Part shown: positions 25,061 through 34,216 of the stretch, one piece after another
How positions within the stretch are numbered: the first letter of the stretch is position 1
How the letters are laid out: each line of letters begins with the position of its first letter
Source of the DNA: G963674685 sp963674685
GTDB lineage: Bacteria > Lernaellota > Lernaellaia > JACKCT01
NCBI GenBank assembly: GCA_963674685.2
Contig: CAXXWT010000003.1
Coordinates: 186,001-250,000 of the forward strand
DNA length: 64,000 nucleotides
Reading direction: 5' to 3'
Made by a program: the position numbers and the translations under genes
Notes under the pieces: generated by a model
Databases searched by the model: none
The model's input: the letters and a program-made list of their open reading frames with translations, nothing else
Told to the model about the DNA's origin: nothing

Positions 25061-27577
25061 TCAATCCTCGTCTTCCGCCATGACCTTTTCGCTCAGGCGC
25101 CGCCAGCCTTCAGGCGTCGGGACCGTGATGCCGCGGGCTTTGCCCCAGGCGATGGCTTTGTTCACGCCACGCACGTACTCGACCACGTCGTCTTCTGCTT
25201 CTTCTTCCTCGGCCTGTTCGACGCACCGTTCGATGGAAAGATTTTCCGGGAAGGGCACGCCGGGTTTGAACATGGCCCACTGCACGCGCGCCAGGCCGGG
25301 TGCGCCGTCGGGAATAAGCCAGTTCGGCCGGCGACAAAGCAACTTCTCGTTGAGAGTGCTTTCGGCGCCTAGCTCGAAGGGGATCGGGTTCGTGACGTGT
25401 TCGTAGGGCGTCGAATCCTTGTCCATGGTGAAGCAGTCGAACATGGGCGCGGAATATTGCGAGAATTTGGACGAGGGCTCCAGGCCCAGGATCAGTTCGA
25501 TGGTCAGCCACATGGCGGTTTGCGAGTAAAGCACCGACGCCGTATGGCCGCGTTTGGCCCAGGGGCTGATGACCAGGCCGATGGTGCGGTGCGGGTCGAT
25601 GTGATCCCAGCCGGACTGCGGATCGTCTTCGGTGACGAAGATCGCCGTTTCGTCCCAGTATTCGCTGTGGCTGATCCAGTCCACGAGTTTGCCCAGACCC
25701 GCGTCGTTGTCGCCCATGAGATACTGCGGCGTCGGCGCGCCGGCGGAGTTGCCGTAGTTGTGATCGTTTGGCAGGACGATGAAAATGAAGTCCGGGAAAA
25801 GCCCCTTTTCCCACTCGCGGATGATTTCCACGGCTTTATCGTTTTCGTCGGAAGTGCCCATGTTCCAGAAACCATAGTGCAGGTTCGTGTAGGGCATATA
25901 GCGGTCGATGTCGTCGGACAGGCCGATGATTTCGCCGTAATTTCTAAACTCCATTCCGGCGTCCAGAATCCTTTTGAAAATCGTGCCCTGTGACGGGCGT
26001 GTGGCGGGATCGATGTCCGGCAGGGGATATTTGCCGCCGGCGAGAAACGCTTTTTCCGCGTGATCGTTGCAGCTTGAAAAGACGGCCCAGAGATGTCCGA
26101 TAACGCTGGTGTCGCCTTCCACGTAGAAGTTGTCGCAGTTGGTGAACGCGCGGGCCAGAGCGTGCGTGTTGGGTGTGATCTCCTCGCCGAAAACGCACAG
26201 TTCCGGATCCGCTTCGCCGGTTTCCAGGTCGCCGAGAACCTGATCGTAGGTTTTGTTTTCCTTCAAAATAAAGACCACGTGTTTGATCTGTTCGGAACGC
26301 GCGCCGAACTGTGTGGGGATCGGCGACTCCAACTCGCTCAAGTACCAGTCCTCATAAAAGTTGGAGGCCCATTGTGTGGCGAAATCGGCCTGTTCGGTGT
26401 AGGTCTCCAGTTCCCCCGCCGTTGGCAGATCGACGATCTGCAAAGCGCTGGGCCACTTCGTGCCGTGCTCGATTTCCGCCGAGCCGATGCCCTTGGCGTT
26501 GGCCACGTAGAGCCTTTCGTTAACCGGATCGACGGCGGCATTGACGGGATACCAGCCCGTGGGGATGCGGCCGGCGATTGAACCGTCGGAAGTGTTGACC
26601 ACGTCAACGGTGTCGTATCCGGCGCACGTGACGAAGATTTGCGATCCGTCCGGCGAAACGTCCACGGCGTCGGGCATGGCGCCCATGGAAAGGATCTCGT
26701 CGTTGTGCAGATCCCACGTGGCGACGACCTCAAGATTCTCCGTGTCGATGACGCTTACGCTGTCCGAGTCGGAGTTCGCCACGTACAGACGCGCGGCGTC
26801 GGGACTGAGCGCCACGCCCTCGGGATGGCGGCCCACGTCGATTTGGGCCAGTTCGTCGCCGGTTTCAAGGTCGATGGCGTACACGGCGTCGCGCCCCAGG
26901 CAACTGACGAACCCCACGGATTCGTCGGGAAGGATAGCCAGGTCGTAAGGATACAAGTGCGCGGCGTAGGAGGCGGCTTCGACGCCGTCGGACAGCCTTA
27001 CTTTCACCATCCGCTTGCTCATGTGCAGCGCGGTGTACATGTATTGCTCATCCGCGGATAAAACGAGTCCCGTGGGAAATCCCAGGGTTTTGATCCGGCG
27101 CACGAAGACCGCGGTTCCGTCGATCAGGTCGAATTCGTAAAAGGCGTAGTCGCCTCCGCCGCTGACCCAGAATTTGTCCCCGGCGGCGTTGAATGCGATG
27201 CCGGTGAAGGTGGTGAAAATTTCGTCGGTGAATGTCTGCGTGATTTCGCCGAGGGCGACGTCGTAGATAGTCACCGAAGGCGTGAGTCCGGTGGCCAGCA
27301 CGACGGTTTCCCCGTTGGGTGAAACGCCCACGTCATTGGCGAAACTCGGCGTTTTGATGATTTCGCCCGCCGGGTGAACTTTACGTCCGTTGGGAAGAAT
27401 GTACGAGCCGTCGCCCACGGCGCCGGGACGAAGGAAAGCGTCGTCGGTCGGCGAAGGATCGTCTTTTTCTCCCTGTCGCAGGTCGGCAATTTGCGAATCG
27501 CCGGCGTCGCCGTCGTCATGGGCGACGCATCCGGCGCAAAGGATGATAAGCATCAGGAAAATGATGGAGTGCTTCAT
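25061..27577 (-). CDS. YVTN beta-propeller / phosphoesterase (PF04185-type) lipoprotein
   Basis: This 838-residue lipoprotein has signal peptide lipobox ILCAGC and a short acidic linker. Residues of about 70-400 are seven-bladed YVTN repeats (VGRHPEGVALSPDAARLYVAN, DAVDVSPDGSQIFVTCAG). Residues 430-790 match the phosphoesterase family that includes bacterial phospholipase C and acid phosphatases: KHVVFILKENKTYDQVLGDL, then VEGDTSVIGHLWAVFS, FIFIVLPNDHNYG and a late VTEDDPQSGWDHIDPHRT. The combination is found in secreted proteins of several phyla. It probably acts on phosphoesters at the cell surface. The C-terminus extends 40 residues beyond the fold with an acidic helix. Confidence 0.85.
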   Translation of the reverse strand: MKHSIIFLMLIILCAGCVAHDDGDAGDSQIADLRQGEKDDPSPTDDAFLRPGAVGDGSYILPNGRKVHPAGEIIKTPSFANDVGVSPNGETVVLATGLTPSVTIYDVALGEITQTFTDEIFTTFTGIAFNAAGDKFWVSGGGDYAFYEFDLIDGTAVFVRRIKTLGFPTGLVLSADEQYMYTALHMSKRMVKVRLSDGVEAASYAAHLYPYDLAILPDESVGFVSCLGRDAVYAIDLETGDELAQIDVGRHPEGVALSPDAARLYVANSDSDSVSVIDTENLEVVATWDLHNDEILSMGAMPDAVDVSPDGSQIFVTCAGYDTVDVVNTSDGSIAGRIPTGWYPVNAAVDPVNERLYVANAKGIGSAEIEHGTKWPSALQIVDLPTAGELETYTEQADFATQWASNFYEDWYLSELESPIPTQFGARSEQIKHVVFILKENKTYDQVLGDLETGEADPELCVFGEEITPNTHALARAFTNCDNFYVEGDTSVIGHLWAVFSSCNDHAEKAFLAGGKYPLPDIDPATRPSQGTIFKRILDAGMEFRNYGEIIGLSDDIDRYMPYTNLHYGFWNMGTSDENDKAVEIIREWEKGLFPDFIFIVLPNDHNYGNSAGAPTPQYLMGDNDAGLGKLVDWISHSEYWDETAIFVTEDDPQSGWDHIDPHRTIGLVISPWAKRGHTASVLYSQTAMWLTIELILGLEPSSKFSQYSAPMFDCFTMDKDSTPYEHVTNPIPFELGAESTLNEKLLCRRPNWLIPDGAPGLARVQWAMFKPGVPFPENLSIERCVEQAEEEEAEDDVVEYVRGVNKAIAWGKARGITVPTPEGWRRLSEKVMAEDED

Positions 27578-27597
27578 GGCGTCGTTTCCTTTATCGT

Positions 27598-28920
27598 TTA
27601 CGGCAGGAAGATGTCGGCGATTTCTAAAATAGTGATCAGGCTGTCTTTGAATCCGCTGCCCTGCGGGTCCACGTACCAGGCGCCCATGTCGATGTATACG
27701 TCGGGAACGATGAAAGCCGGCAGACCGAAATATTGGACGACCGGTTTGAGCAGTTTGACCGGGAAGGGATTGGGATTGTCCGGGTCCACGTCTTTTTCCG
27801 TGTAATCGTAATAAGTGTCCCTGAAAGCCGCCGCCATGTCGTTTAAGGCCAAAAGCAGTTCCATCTGCTCGTCGTCCAGGACTCCGAAATGCGGGATGAT
27901 GAAGTTCTCGCCCTCATCTCTGGCTTTGTTGGCGTTTAAGTCGTCATAGGTGATGACGTCGTCGCTTTGGTCGTCGGTTTCCAGCTCGACGGCGGGAAAA
28001 ACTTTCGACCATGCATCGAAAGCGTCTCCCAGCTCCATACCGGCGTTTTGAAAATGCTCGGCGCCTTCTGCCGTGACGGTCAGAAAATCGGGGAAGGAGG
28101 GATCCTTGAGGATATCCAGCAGGATGTCCACGACCAGGCCGACGATTTCCTCCGTGGTCATGGCGTCGAAATCTATGGTCGCCAGACGGTATGCGTTGAA
28201 GGCGTCGAAATCCAGATCCAGGGCGTAAAGCTGATAAACAAAAGCGCTGAAAAGCCCTGAGAAGGCCTTCGTGGCGTATAGTTCGCCGGCGTCAAAATCT
28301 GAGGCCAATGACGCGACCTGCTCGTAATTGACAAAAATCGGGATTCCTTCGTGTTCGAAATCCGCTTCGGCTTCCAGGCAACGGTCCGCGTAGTCGATCA
28401 ATTCATACACGCGGTCGCGGGCCAGGCCGTCCAGCGTCCTTTGGAGTATTCCGTTGATAAGATCGTCGCCGGAAAAATCGTCAGCTTTCACCGGTCCGCC
28501 GTATTCGATCACCGATACGACGTAGTCCACGACGATGGAGAAAACATCCGTGGTGTGGACCGTGTTCGCCATGACCAGGCCGTACATGGCTTCGCGGCCG
28601 TCGGGGATTAATTCCAGGGCCGCCATGAAATCCAGGCGCGCCTTGTCTCCTTCAGGAAATGCGAGCCAGTCCTTGCCCAGGGCGACCAGTTCCTCGTATT
28701 CGGGAGTCGTGACGTCGTCGTCTCCGGTGTCGTCGTCCATGTCGTCGTCCGGCGAATCCGTGTCGTCGTCGAGATCGTCGTTTGCGTCATCATCCGCGTC
28801 GTCGTCAGCGGATGCGTCGTCGTTGTCGTCGTCATCGTCGCCGCAGCCGCAGCCCGCGGGCATGATCAGGCTGCACAGGATCAAAGCGGAGATCATCCAT
28901 GCTCGAAAGAATTTTGGCAT
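27598..28920 (-). CDS. Asp-rich lipoprotein of unknown function
   Basis: This 440-residue lipoprotein starts at the ATG at 28920, which has GGAG six bases upstream. A longer frame to 28977 lacks that support. The lipobox is IMPAGC, followed by GCGDDDDDND and about 60 residues of Asp-rich tetrads. The remaining 360 residues are mainly helical (LVALGKDWLAFPEGDKARLDF, ALELIPDGREAMYGLVMAN) and resemble TPR-like solenoids. No catalytic motif is visible. It follows 20 nt upstream of the phosphoesterase lipoprotein gene, so the two are likely co-expressed. Confidence 0.7.
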   Translation of the reverse strand: MPKFFRAWMISALILCSLIMPAGCGCGDDDDDNDDASADDDADDDANDDLDDDTDSPDDDMDDDTGDDDVTTPEYEELVALGKDWLAFPEGDKARLDFMAALELIPDGREAMYGLVMANTVHTTDVFSIVVDYVVSVIEYGGPVKADDFSGDDLINGILQRTLDGLARDRVYELIDYADRCLEAEADFEHEGIPIFVNYEQVASLASDFDAGELYATKAFSGLFSAFVYQLYALDLDFDAFNAYRLATIDFDAMTTEEIVGLVVDILLDILKDPSFPDFLTVTAEGAEHFQNAGMELGDAFDAWSKVFPAVELETDDQSDDVITYDDLNANKARDEGENFIIPHFGVLDDEQMELLLALNDMAAAFRDTYYDYTEKDVDPDNPNPFPVKLLKPVVQYFGLPAFIVPDVYIDMGAWYVDPQGSGFKDSLITILEIADIFLP

Positions 28921-29064
28921 TTGTCGCTCCTTGGCGGATTGGAGGCAAATCATATCAATTGAAGCAAAACGGATCAATTGTCGAAATTACGCCAATGAAA
29001 TCTTGAAAATCGATCATTTTTGCGCCAATACTCATGAGAGACTCATATTACAACGGAAATTATT

Positions 29065-29256
29065 ATGAAAAAACTGCTTGTGCTCATTGTTGTTTTGGCC
29101 GTGGCTTTCGGGATTCTGGCGGTTCTGGATAAGCTTCCCGAGCCGGTGCAGACGAAAGTCGAGGAAGCGATCGACGCATGGATTCCGGCCAAGAATAAAC
29201 TCAAGAAAAAGGCGACGAATTATAACGAAAAAATATTGAAGTCGGCGGAAGATTAA
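29065..29256 (+). CDS. Small single-pass membrane protein
   Basis: This 63-residue protein has an N-terminal hydrophobic segment (LLVLIVVLAVAFGILAVL) and a Lys-rich C-terminus, with no Cys lipobox. It could be a membrane-anchored or exported peptide. It is followed by a short stem-loop and converges on the chemosensory operon. No family was recognised. Confidence 0.5.
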   Translation: MKKLLVLIVVLAVAFGILAVLDKLPEPVQTKVEEAIDAWIPAKNKLKKKATNYNEKILKSAED

Positions 29257-29259
29257 AAG

Positions 29260-29290
29260 AGGCGGCGTTTGACGCCTTAAATTATTTTTC
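29260..29290. terminator. Possible bidirectional terminator between convergent genes
   Basis: The arms AGGCG (29260-29264) and CGCCT (29273-29277) can pair around an 8-nt loop. T-rich sequence follows on the plus strand (TTAAATTATTTTT), and A-rich sequence precedes it. The stem is short, so efficiency is doubtful. Confidence 0.35.
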
Positions 29291-30415
29291 CGACGTCTCA
29301 GGCGGTTTTTTCGCCGGCACGCGAACGCTGAAAGTCGTGCCTTGACCGAGTACGGATTTCACGACGATATCGCCTTTGTGTTTGAGAGCGATCTTTTTTG
29401 AAACAGCCAGCCCCAATCCCGTTCCCTTTCCGCCTTTGCTGCTGGAAAACGCCTGAAATAATTTCGGCAGCACGTCTTCCGGGATTCCCGGGCCCGTGTC
29501 TTCCACCTCCAAGGCAATGAAGCCTTCCTGCTCGTCCCGGCGCGACCGGATGATGATTTTTCCCGGTTCGCTTTCGGGAAGCGCATCCAGGGCGTTGCCC
29601 GCGAGATTCAATATGCATCGGTGCAGGCTCAGGCCTTCGCCTTCGAGCGTGGCGGCGTCGGGATGAATGTCGAGGACGATTTCAATCGGCGTGTCCTCGG
29701 CGCGCAGGGCGATGAGATCGCGCACGTTGCCGAGCTGTTCGGCGACGTCGACCTGATCGTATTTCGGCGCCGCGTCCTTGCTGTAATCCAGCATGTTGTA
29801 CACGAGCTGGTTGATTCGATCCTGGCTGACCTTGACGAGATTCCAGCCGAGTTTCTGCATGACCTCGTCGCCGGTTTCCAGAGCCTGATCCATCATGAAG
29901 GTGCCGCCTTTGATGCCGGTGACGATATTCTTGATGTCGTGCGCGACGCCGGCCAGCGCCTCGTAGGCCTCGTTGCGCTGCAGGAGGTTGATATATCCTT
30001 GAGAGTGATAGCGGATGCGCGCGATGAGCTCGAGCTTGTCGGGAAGTTTGACGATATAGTCGTTGGCGCCCAGGGCGAAAGCTTCGGCCTTCGTGGTCGC
30101 CTCTTCCTTGGAAGACAGGACGATCATGGGAATGAGTTTCGTGGCGGGATTGGCCCTGAAAAATTTCACCAGGGTCATTCCGTCGAGTTGCGGCATGACA
30201 AGATCCTGCAATATCACAGTGGGCTCGTATTCCGTAGCGACTTTGATGGCCTGTGTGGGATCGCTCAAGAATTTGAACTCCAGTTCCTTTTCGCCGTCGA
30301 GCATGCGCCGGACCGTCTCGCCGACGATGGGCTGATCGTCGATGAGCAGAACCTTGACCACGTGATCGTTCATAAACGCCTTGGCTTCTACGGATGCGAC
30401 CGCTTTCGTACTCAT
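29282..30415 (-). CDS. Receiver-histidine kinase, probable output protein of the Wsp-type operon
   Basis: This 377-residue soluble protein has an N-terminal receiver domain (VLLIDDQPIVGETVRRML, phospho-acceptor Asp in VILQDLVMPQLDG, conserved Lys in DYIVKLPDK). A short helical linker leads to a dimerisation helix with the His in GVAHDIKNIV, and then a complete ATPase domain (NLAGNALDALP, DTGPGIPEDVLPKLFQ, GKGTGLGLAVSKKIA). It occupies the last place of the chemosensory operon, 2 nt after cheB. Pseudomonas Wsp has the diguanylate cyclase WspR (receiver-GGDEF) at this place. Here the output appears to be another phosphotransfer step. No cognate response regulator is next to it. Confidence 0.87.
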   Translation of the reverse strand: MSTKAVASVEAKAFMNDHVVKVLLIDDQPIVGETVRRMLDGEKELEFKFLSDPTQAIKVATEYEPTVILQDLVMPQLDGMTLVKFFRANPATKLIPMIVLSSKEEATTKAEAFALGANDYIVKLPDKLELIARIRYHSQGYINLLQRNEAYEALAGVAHDIKNIVTGIKGGTFMMDQALETGDEVMQKLGWNLVKVSQDRINQLVYNMLDYSKDAAPKYDQVDVAEQLGNVRDLIALRAEDTPIEIVLDIHPDAATLEGEGLSLHRCILNLAGNALDALPESEPGKIIIRSRRDEQEGFIALEVEDTGPGIPEDVLPKLFQAFSSSKGGKGTGLGLAVSKKIALKHKGDIVVKSVLGQGTTFSVRVPAKKPPETSEK

Positions 30416-30417
30416 AA

Positions 30418-31458
30418 TCAGACCTTTGCTTTTTTATTCGGAAATAAATTTATCAGTTGTCCCGCGATGTGATCGAGCGGCAATATCGATTGCGCCGCGC
30501 CGATTTGCGCCGCCGCTTTCGGCATTCCGTAAACAATGCTGCTTTTACGGTCCTGCGCGATGGTGCGCCAATCCTTGTTTTTCAAGGCCAGCAATCCTTG
30601 CGCGCCGTCGGCGCCCATTCCGGTGAGGAGAACCGCCGCTCCGGGGTTTTGCCAGTTGCGGGACGCGCTGAAAAAAAGCTCGTTGACCGAGGGGCGGTAG
30701 TGATAATCCTCCGGATGCGGCGAATATAACATGCGTCCGTTTTCATCGATCAGCAAATGGTCGTTGGTCGCGGCGATGTAAACGGTCGAAGGGCGGGGCG
30801 CATGCCCGGTTTGGGCCAGCTCAACCGTCAGGAGCGTGTGCGTGCGAAGCCATTTGACGAGGCCGGAAGCGAACTCGACGTCCACGTGCTGCGCGACCAC
30901 GACGGCCGCGGGAAAATTGCCGGGAAGCTTGGAAAAAATGTCGGCCAGCGCCTGCGGACCTCCCGTGGATGATCCGATGAGAACCAGCGGCGGTTGCGCG
31001 TCATCGTCCGCGGCCGGGCTTTCTTCGAAAGACTCTTCGGCATCGATGGCATAACGCCTGTCGCCGCCGAGCAGCTTTGCGACGGTTCGAATTTTTTCCA
31101 TCAGCAGCGTCGCGCCGTCGATGTTTTCATCCATGCCCATGACGGGTTTGTTGACGGCGTCCAGAGCGCCGTGCCCCATGGCCTCGTACACCATGGACAG
31201 ATTGCTTTCCGTGGAGGTCGTGACGACCAGAATGGCGCAGGGTTTGACCTGCATGATGCGCCGCGTGGCCTCGACGCCGTCCATCACCGGCATGACCAGA
31301 TCCATCAGGATCAGGTCCGGGGGATTCGTCACGGCTTTTTCCAGGGCTTCCTCGCCGTTTTGCGCGATCCAGATCAGATCGTGTTCCGGCATTTTCGCCA
31401 GAATGCGGCGGAGGATTTCCAGGCTCATGATGGTGTCGTCGACAATGGCGATGTGAAT
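30418..31458 (-). CDS. wspF: Chemotaxis-type methylesterase CheB/WspF, probable ATT start
   Basis: This protein of about 346 residues removes methyl groups from the chemoreceptor when phosphorylated. The receiver has the acceptor Asp in LILMDLVMPVMDG. The methylesterase domain has LIGSSTGGPQAL, VVVAQHVDVEFASGLVKWL and VLLTGMGADGAQGL. The first ATG (31428) would delete the first receiver strand. The frame upstream reads KIHIAIVDDTIMSLEIL with the conserved Asp pair and contains no ATG, GTG or TTG before a stop. The likely start is the ATT at 31458, with AGGA seven bases before it and just after the stop codon of the CheA gene. Confidence 0.85.
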   Translation of the reverse strand: MHIAIVDDTIMSLEILRRILAKMPEHDLIWIAQNGEEALEKAVTNPPDLILMDLVMPVMDGVEATRRIMQVKPCAILVVTTSTESNLSMVYEAMGHGALDAVNKPVMGMDENIDGATLLMEKIRTVAKLLGGDRRYAIDAEESFEESPAADDDAQPPLVLIGSSTGGPQALADIFSKLPGNFPAAVVVAQHVDVEFASGLVKWLRTHTLLTVELAQTGHAPRPSTVYIAATNDHLLIDENGRMLYSPHPEDYHYRPSVNELFFSASRNWQNPGAAVLLTGMGADGAQGLLALKNKDWRTIAQDRKSSIVYGMPKAAAQIGAAQSILPLDHIAGQLINLFPNKKAKV

Positions 31459-31462
31459 TTTT

Positions 31463-34216
31463 CTATTCCTTTCCGATCAATTCAACGACGGTCTCCATCA
31501 GAGTTTCGTCGTGAAAACTACTTTTCACAAGATAATGATTCGCGCCGGCTTCGATGCCCCTGGCTCTGTCCTCCGGGCGATCCTTGTACGATACGATCAT
31601 CACCGGCATTTCCTTCAAGGCGTCGTCTTCACGGATGCGCCGGACCATTTCGATGCCGTTCATCCGGGGCATGTCCACATCGGAAATCACCAGGTCGAAC
31701 TCATCGCAGCGCAGCGCGTTCAATCCGTCGATTCCGTCGATGGCGATGCTAACGGAGAAGCCCCGGCTTTCCAGAAGCTGACGCTGCACCTCGCGCACGG
31801 TAATGGAATCATCCACAACGAGGATGCGCTTTCGCTTGGCGGCGGCGGCTTCTTTCGCGGCGCGAATGCGGTTCAACCGGCCTCCGGACAGGATATTATC
31901 CACGGAGCGGACCATGTCGTCCACATCGAGAATGAGAATCACGCGGCCGTCTTCCAGAATCGCCGCCGCGCCGACATCCTGGACGTGATCCAGGCGCGGA
32001 TCAAGAGGACGGACCGAGATATCCCTTTCCTCGACGAAAGAATCAACGGTCAGGCCGTAGGTGTTGTTGCCGTCGCTTATCACCACGACGCATATCCTCC
32101 GGTTATCCGTGGGAGGCGCATCGAGGTCCAAAACCTGCGCGGCGGATATGAGGCCGATATTTTCGCCTTCGAAACTTACGTACTCGCGGTTTTCGATGTT
32201 TTGGATGTCGGATTCAGCGCACGTGAAAATCCGATCCAGCTTGTGCAGGGGCAAAGCAAAGGTTTCGCCGCCGATATCCACGAAAAGTGCGCTGATCACC
32301 GAAAGGCTTAAAGGGAGCTTCAGGAGAAAAGTCGTTCCGGCGCCTTTGGCGCTGTCGATGGTGATTGTCCCGCGCACTTCCTGAATCATATTTTGAACTA
32401 CATCGAGGCCGACTCCGCGGCCGGAGACCTTGGTGATGCTTTTCGCCGTGGAAAATCCCGGCAGCATCAGGAATTCGAGCAGTTCATGATGGCGCAGTTC
32501 CGCCGCCATTTCCGGGTCGAGCATCTTTCGTTCGACGACTTTGTCGCGGATATTTTCAACGTCGATGCCGCGCCCATCGTCGCGAATGGCGATGGACAGC
32601 ATCCCCGCCTGATGACGCGCTTCCATGGTCAGGCCGCCGGTGGGGTCCTTGCCCGCCGCGCCGCGCTCGTCGGGGCTTTCCAAACCGTGGTCCAGGGCGT
32701 TTCTGACGATGTGGTTCAGCGGCGCTTCGAGCTTTTTCAAAACGTCCCGGTCGACCGCCGTGTTTTCCCCGAGGATCTCGAAACGGACCTTCTTGCCCAA
32801 TTCGCGGGCCAGATCGCGCACCATTCGCGGGAAGCCCTGCGCGCCTTCTCCGAAAGGCCGCATGCGGCTGGACAGGACGCGATTGTACAGGCGATTGGCC
32901 AGGTCGTCCGCCTTGGTCGAATAAGACTCGAAGTCGATGAAGTGTTCGGAGAAAGCTTCGTTGATCAGCCTGGTCTGCCGGGCGGCTTCCGCGAGACTGA
33001 TGCCGATGTGCTCCCGCGTCTCGCCGCTGTCCAGGGATATTTTTGCCGATTCCAGCAAGTTCGAAAGCCTGAAGATATCTTTTCTCAGCGAAAGGATATT
33101 TTCCGAAAATGCGCCCAGCCTTTTAGACTCGACGACGCTTTCACCCGCCAGTCCCATCAGGCGGCCGAGAATCTTTGCGCTGACACGCACGTCGCGAACT
33201 TTCTCGGCCTGCTCCGCCGTTTTTTTCGGGGCGTCTTCCGCGGGTTTTTGCGCGGCAGGCCTACTGGGAGCATTGACTTCGGCTTTCACTTCCGCGGGCG
33301 CCGCTACGGGTGGTTGCCCGGCGGGCGTTGCGTCCGGCTCGGGAGCGACGCTTTGTCCGTCGCGAACGGTTTTAGCCAGACTTTGAAATTCACCGGCCTT
33401 GTCATTGAGCCATTTCTCATAACCGTCTTCCGGGACTTCGGCGAGTTCGATGAATAAATCGTTAACCATTAAAAACAGGTCGATGTGGCCCGCCGTGATG
33501 AGAAACTCTCCTTTTTGCGCGGCGACGAAACCGTCTTCCATGGCGTGCGCCAGTTCGACGACCGGCGAAAGGCCGACAATTCTGGCGGCTCCTTTAACGG
33601 AATGGGCCGCGCGCATCAGAGGTTCGATCAGCGTCGGGGATTTCGGATCCTTCTCGAGTTCCAAAAGCCCTTCGCCAAGCGCTCGGCTGTGCGTTTCGGC
33701 TTCCTGCTTGAATAAATCGAGCATGGACAGATCGGCGATTTCGAAAGATGCGCTTTTTGCGGGAGGCGCGGCCTTTGCGTCGGCGGGCGTTTGCGGATCG
33801 GAATCAGCGGAAGCATCCTGCGCGGCGTTGAAATCAGCCAGTGCTTTTTGCAAAGCTTCCCTGTTGTTTTCATGCCATGCGAGAGCATCGCTTTCCGGCG
33901 CCGCGGCGATGCTTTGGATAATTTCGAGGATTGCAACGGCCGCTTCGATGACGCCGGGACCGGCCGATTGATTATGGCGGCTCGCCGCGGCGAAGCGACT
34001 TTCCAAAGCCGCGGCCAGGTCGCCCGCGGCGGCGACGCCGACAATGAGGGCGGCGCCTTTTATAGATCCGGCGGCATTGGAAATCGCCTCAAGGCTTTCG
34101 CGTTTCGCCGGTTCATCGCGATAAGATGCGAAGGCCTGCTCGATGGCGGCGCCGTGCGTTTGAACCTCCTGTTGAAAGAGGCCGAACATGGAAAAATCAC
34201 CGCCTTCGCCACTCAC
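31463..34216 (-). CDS. wspE: Hybrid CheA/WspE histidine kinase with two Hpt domains and a C-terminal receiver
   Basis: This 917-residue kinase has, in order, Hpt1 (about 8-110), Hpt2 (about 160-265), a Pro/Ala-rich linker, a dimerisation region, the ATPase domain (NHIVRNALDHGLESPDERGA, DDGRGIDVENIRDK, SGRGVGLDVVQNMI), a CheW-like regulatory domain and a receiver (RILVVDDSITVREVQ, acceptor Asp in VISDVDMPRMNG). His205 in RAAHSVKGAARIVG of Hpt2 is the phosphorylation site. In Hpt1 the equivalent position is Gly50 (NAAGSIKGAALIVG), so Hpt1 cannot be phosphorylated there. The GTG start overlaps the stop of wspD. Hybrid receiver-bearing CheA is typical of Wsp systems. Confidence 0.93.
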   Translation of the reverse strand: MSGEGGDFSMFGLFQQEVQTHGAAIEQAFASYRDEPAKRESLEAISNAAGSIKGAALIVGVAAAGDLAAALESRFAAASRHNQSAGPGVIEAAVAILEIIQSIAAAPESDALAWHENNREALQKALADFNAAQDASADSDPQTPADAKAAPPAKSASFEIADLSMLDLFKQEAETHSRALGEGLLELEKDPKSPTLIEPLMRAAHSVKGAARIVGLSPVVELAHAMEDGFVAAQKGEFLITAGHIDLFLMVNDLFIELAEVPEDGYEKWLNDKAGEFQSLAKTVRDGQSVAPEPDATPAGQPPVAAPAEVKAEVNAPSRPAAQKPAEDAPKKTAEQAEKVRDVRVSAKILGRLMGLAGESVVESKRLGAFSENILSLRKDIFRLSNLLESAKISLDSGETREHIGISLAEAARQTRLINEAFSEHFIDFESYSTKADDLANRLYNRVLSSRMRPFGEGAQGFPRMVRDLARELGKKVRFEILGENTAVDRDVLKKLEAPLNHIVRNALDHGLESPDERGAAGKDPTGGLTMEARHQAGMLSIAIRDDGRGIDVENIRDKVVERKMLDPEMAAELRHHELLEFLMLPGFSTAKSITKVSGRGVGLDVVQNMIQEVRGTITIDSAKGAGTTFLLKLPLSLSVISALFVDIGGETFALPLHKLDRIFTCAESDIQNIENREYVSFEGENIGLISAAQVLDLDAPPTDNRRICVVVISDGNNTYGLTVDSFVEERDISVRPLDPRLDHVQDVGAAAILEDGRVILILDVDDMVRSVDNILSGGRLNRIRAAKEAAAAKRKRILVVDDSITVREVQRQLLESRGFSVSIAIDGIDGLNALRCDEFDLVISDVDMPRMNGIEMVRRIREDDALKEMPVMIVSYKDRPEDRARGIEAGANHYLVKSSFHDETLMETVVELIGKE

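Noticed and set aside
31426..31428. ATG at 31428 as the start of the CheB-type gene
   Set aside because: It would remove the first beta-strand and the acidic pair of the receiver domain, which are encoded in frame just upstream.
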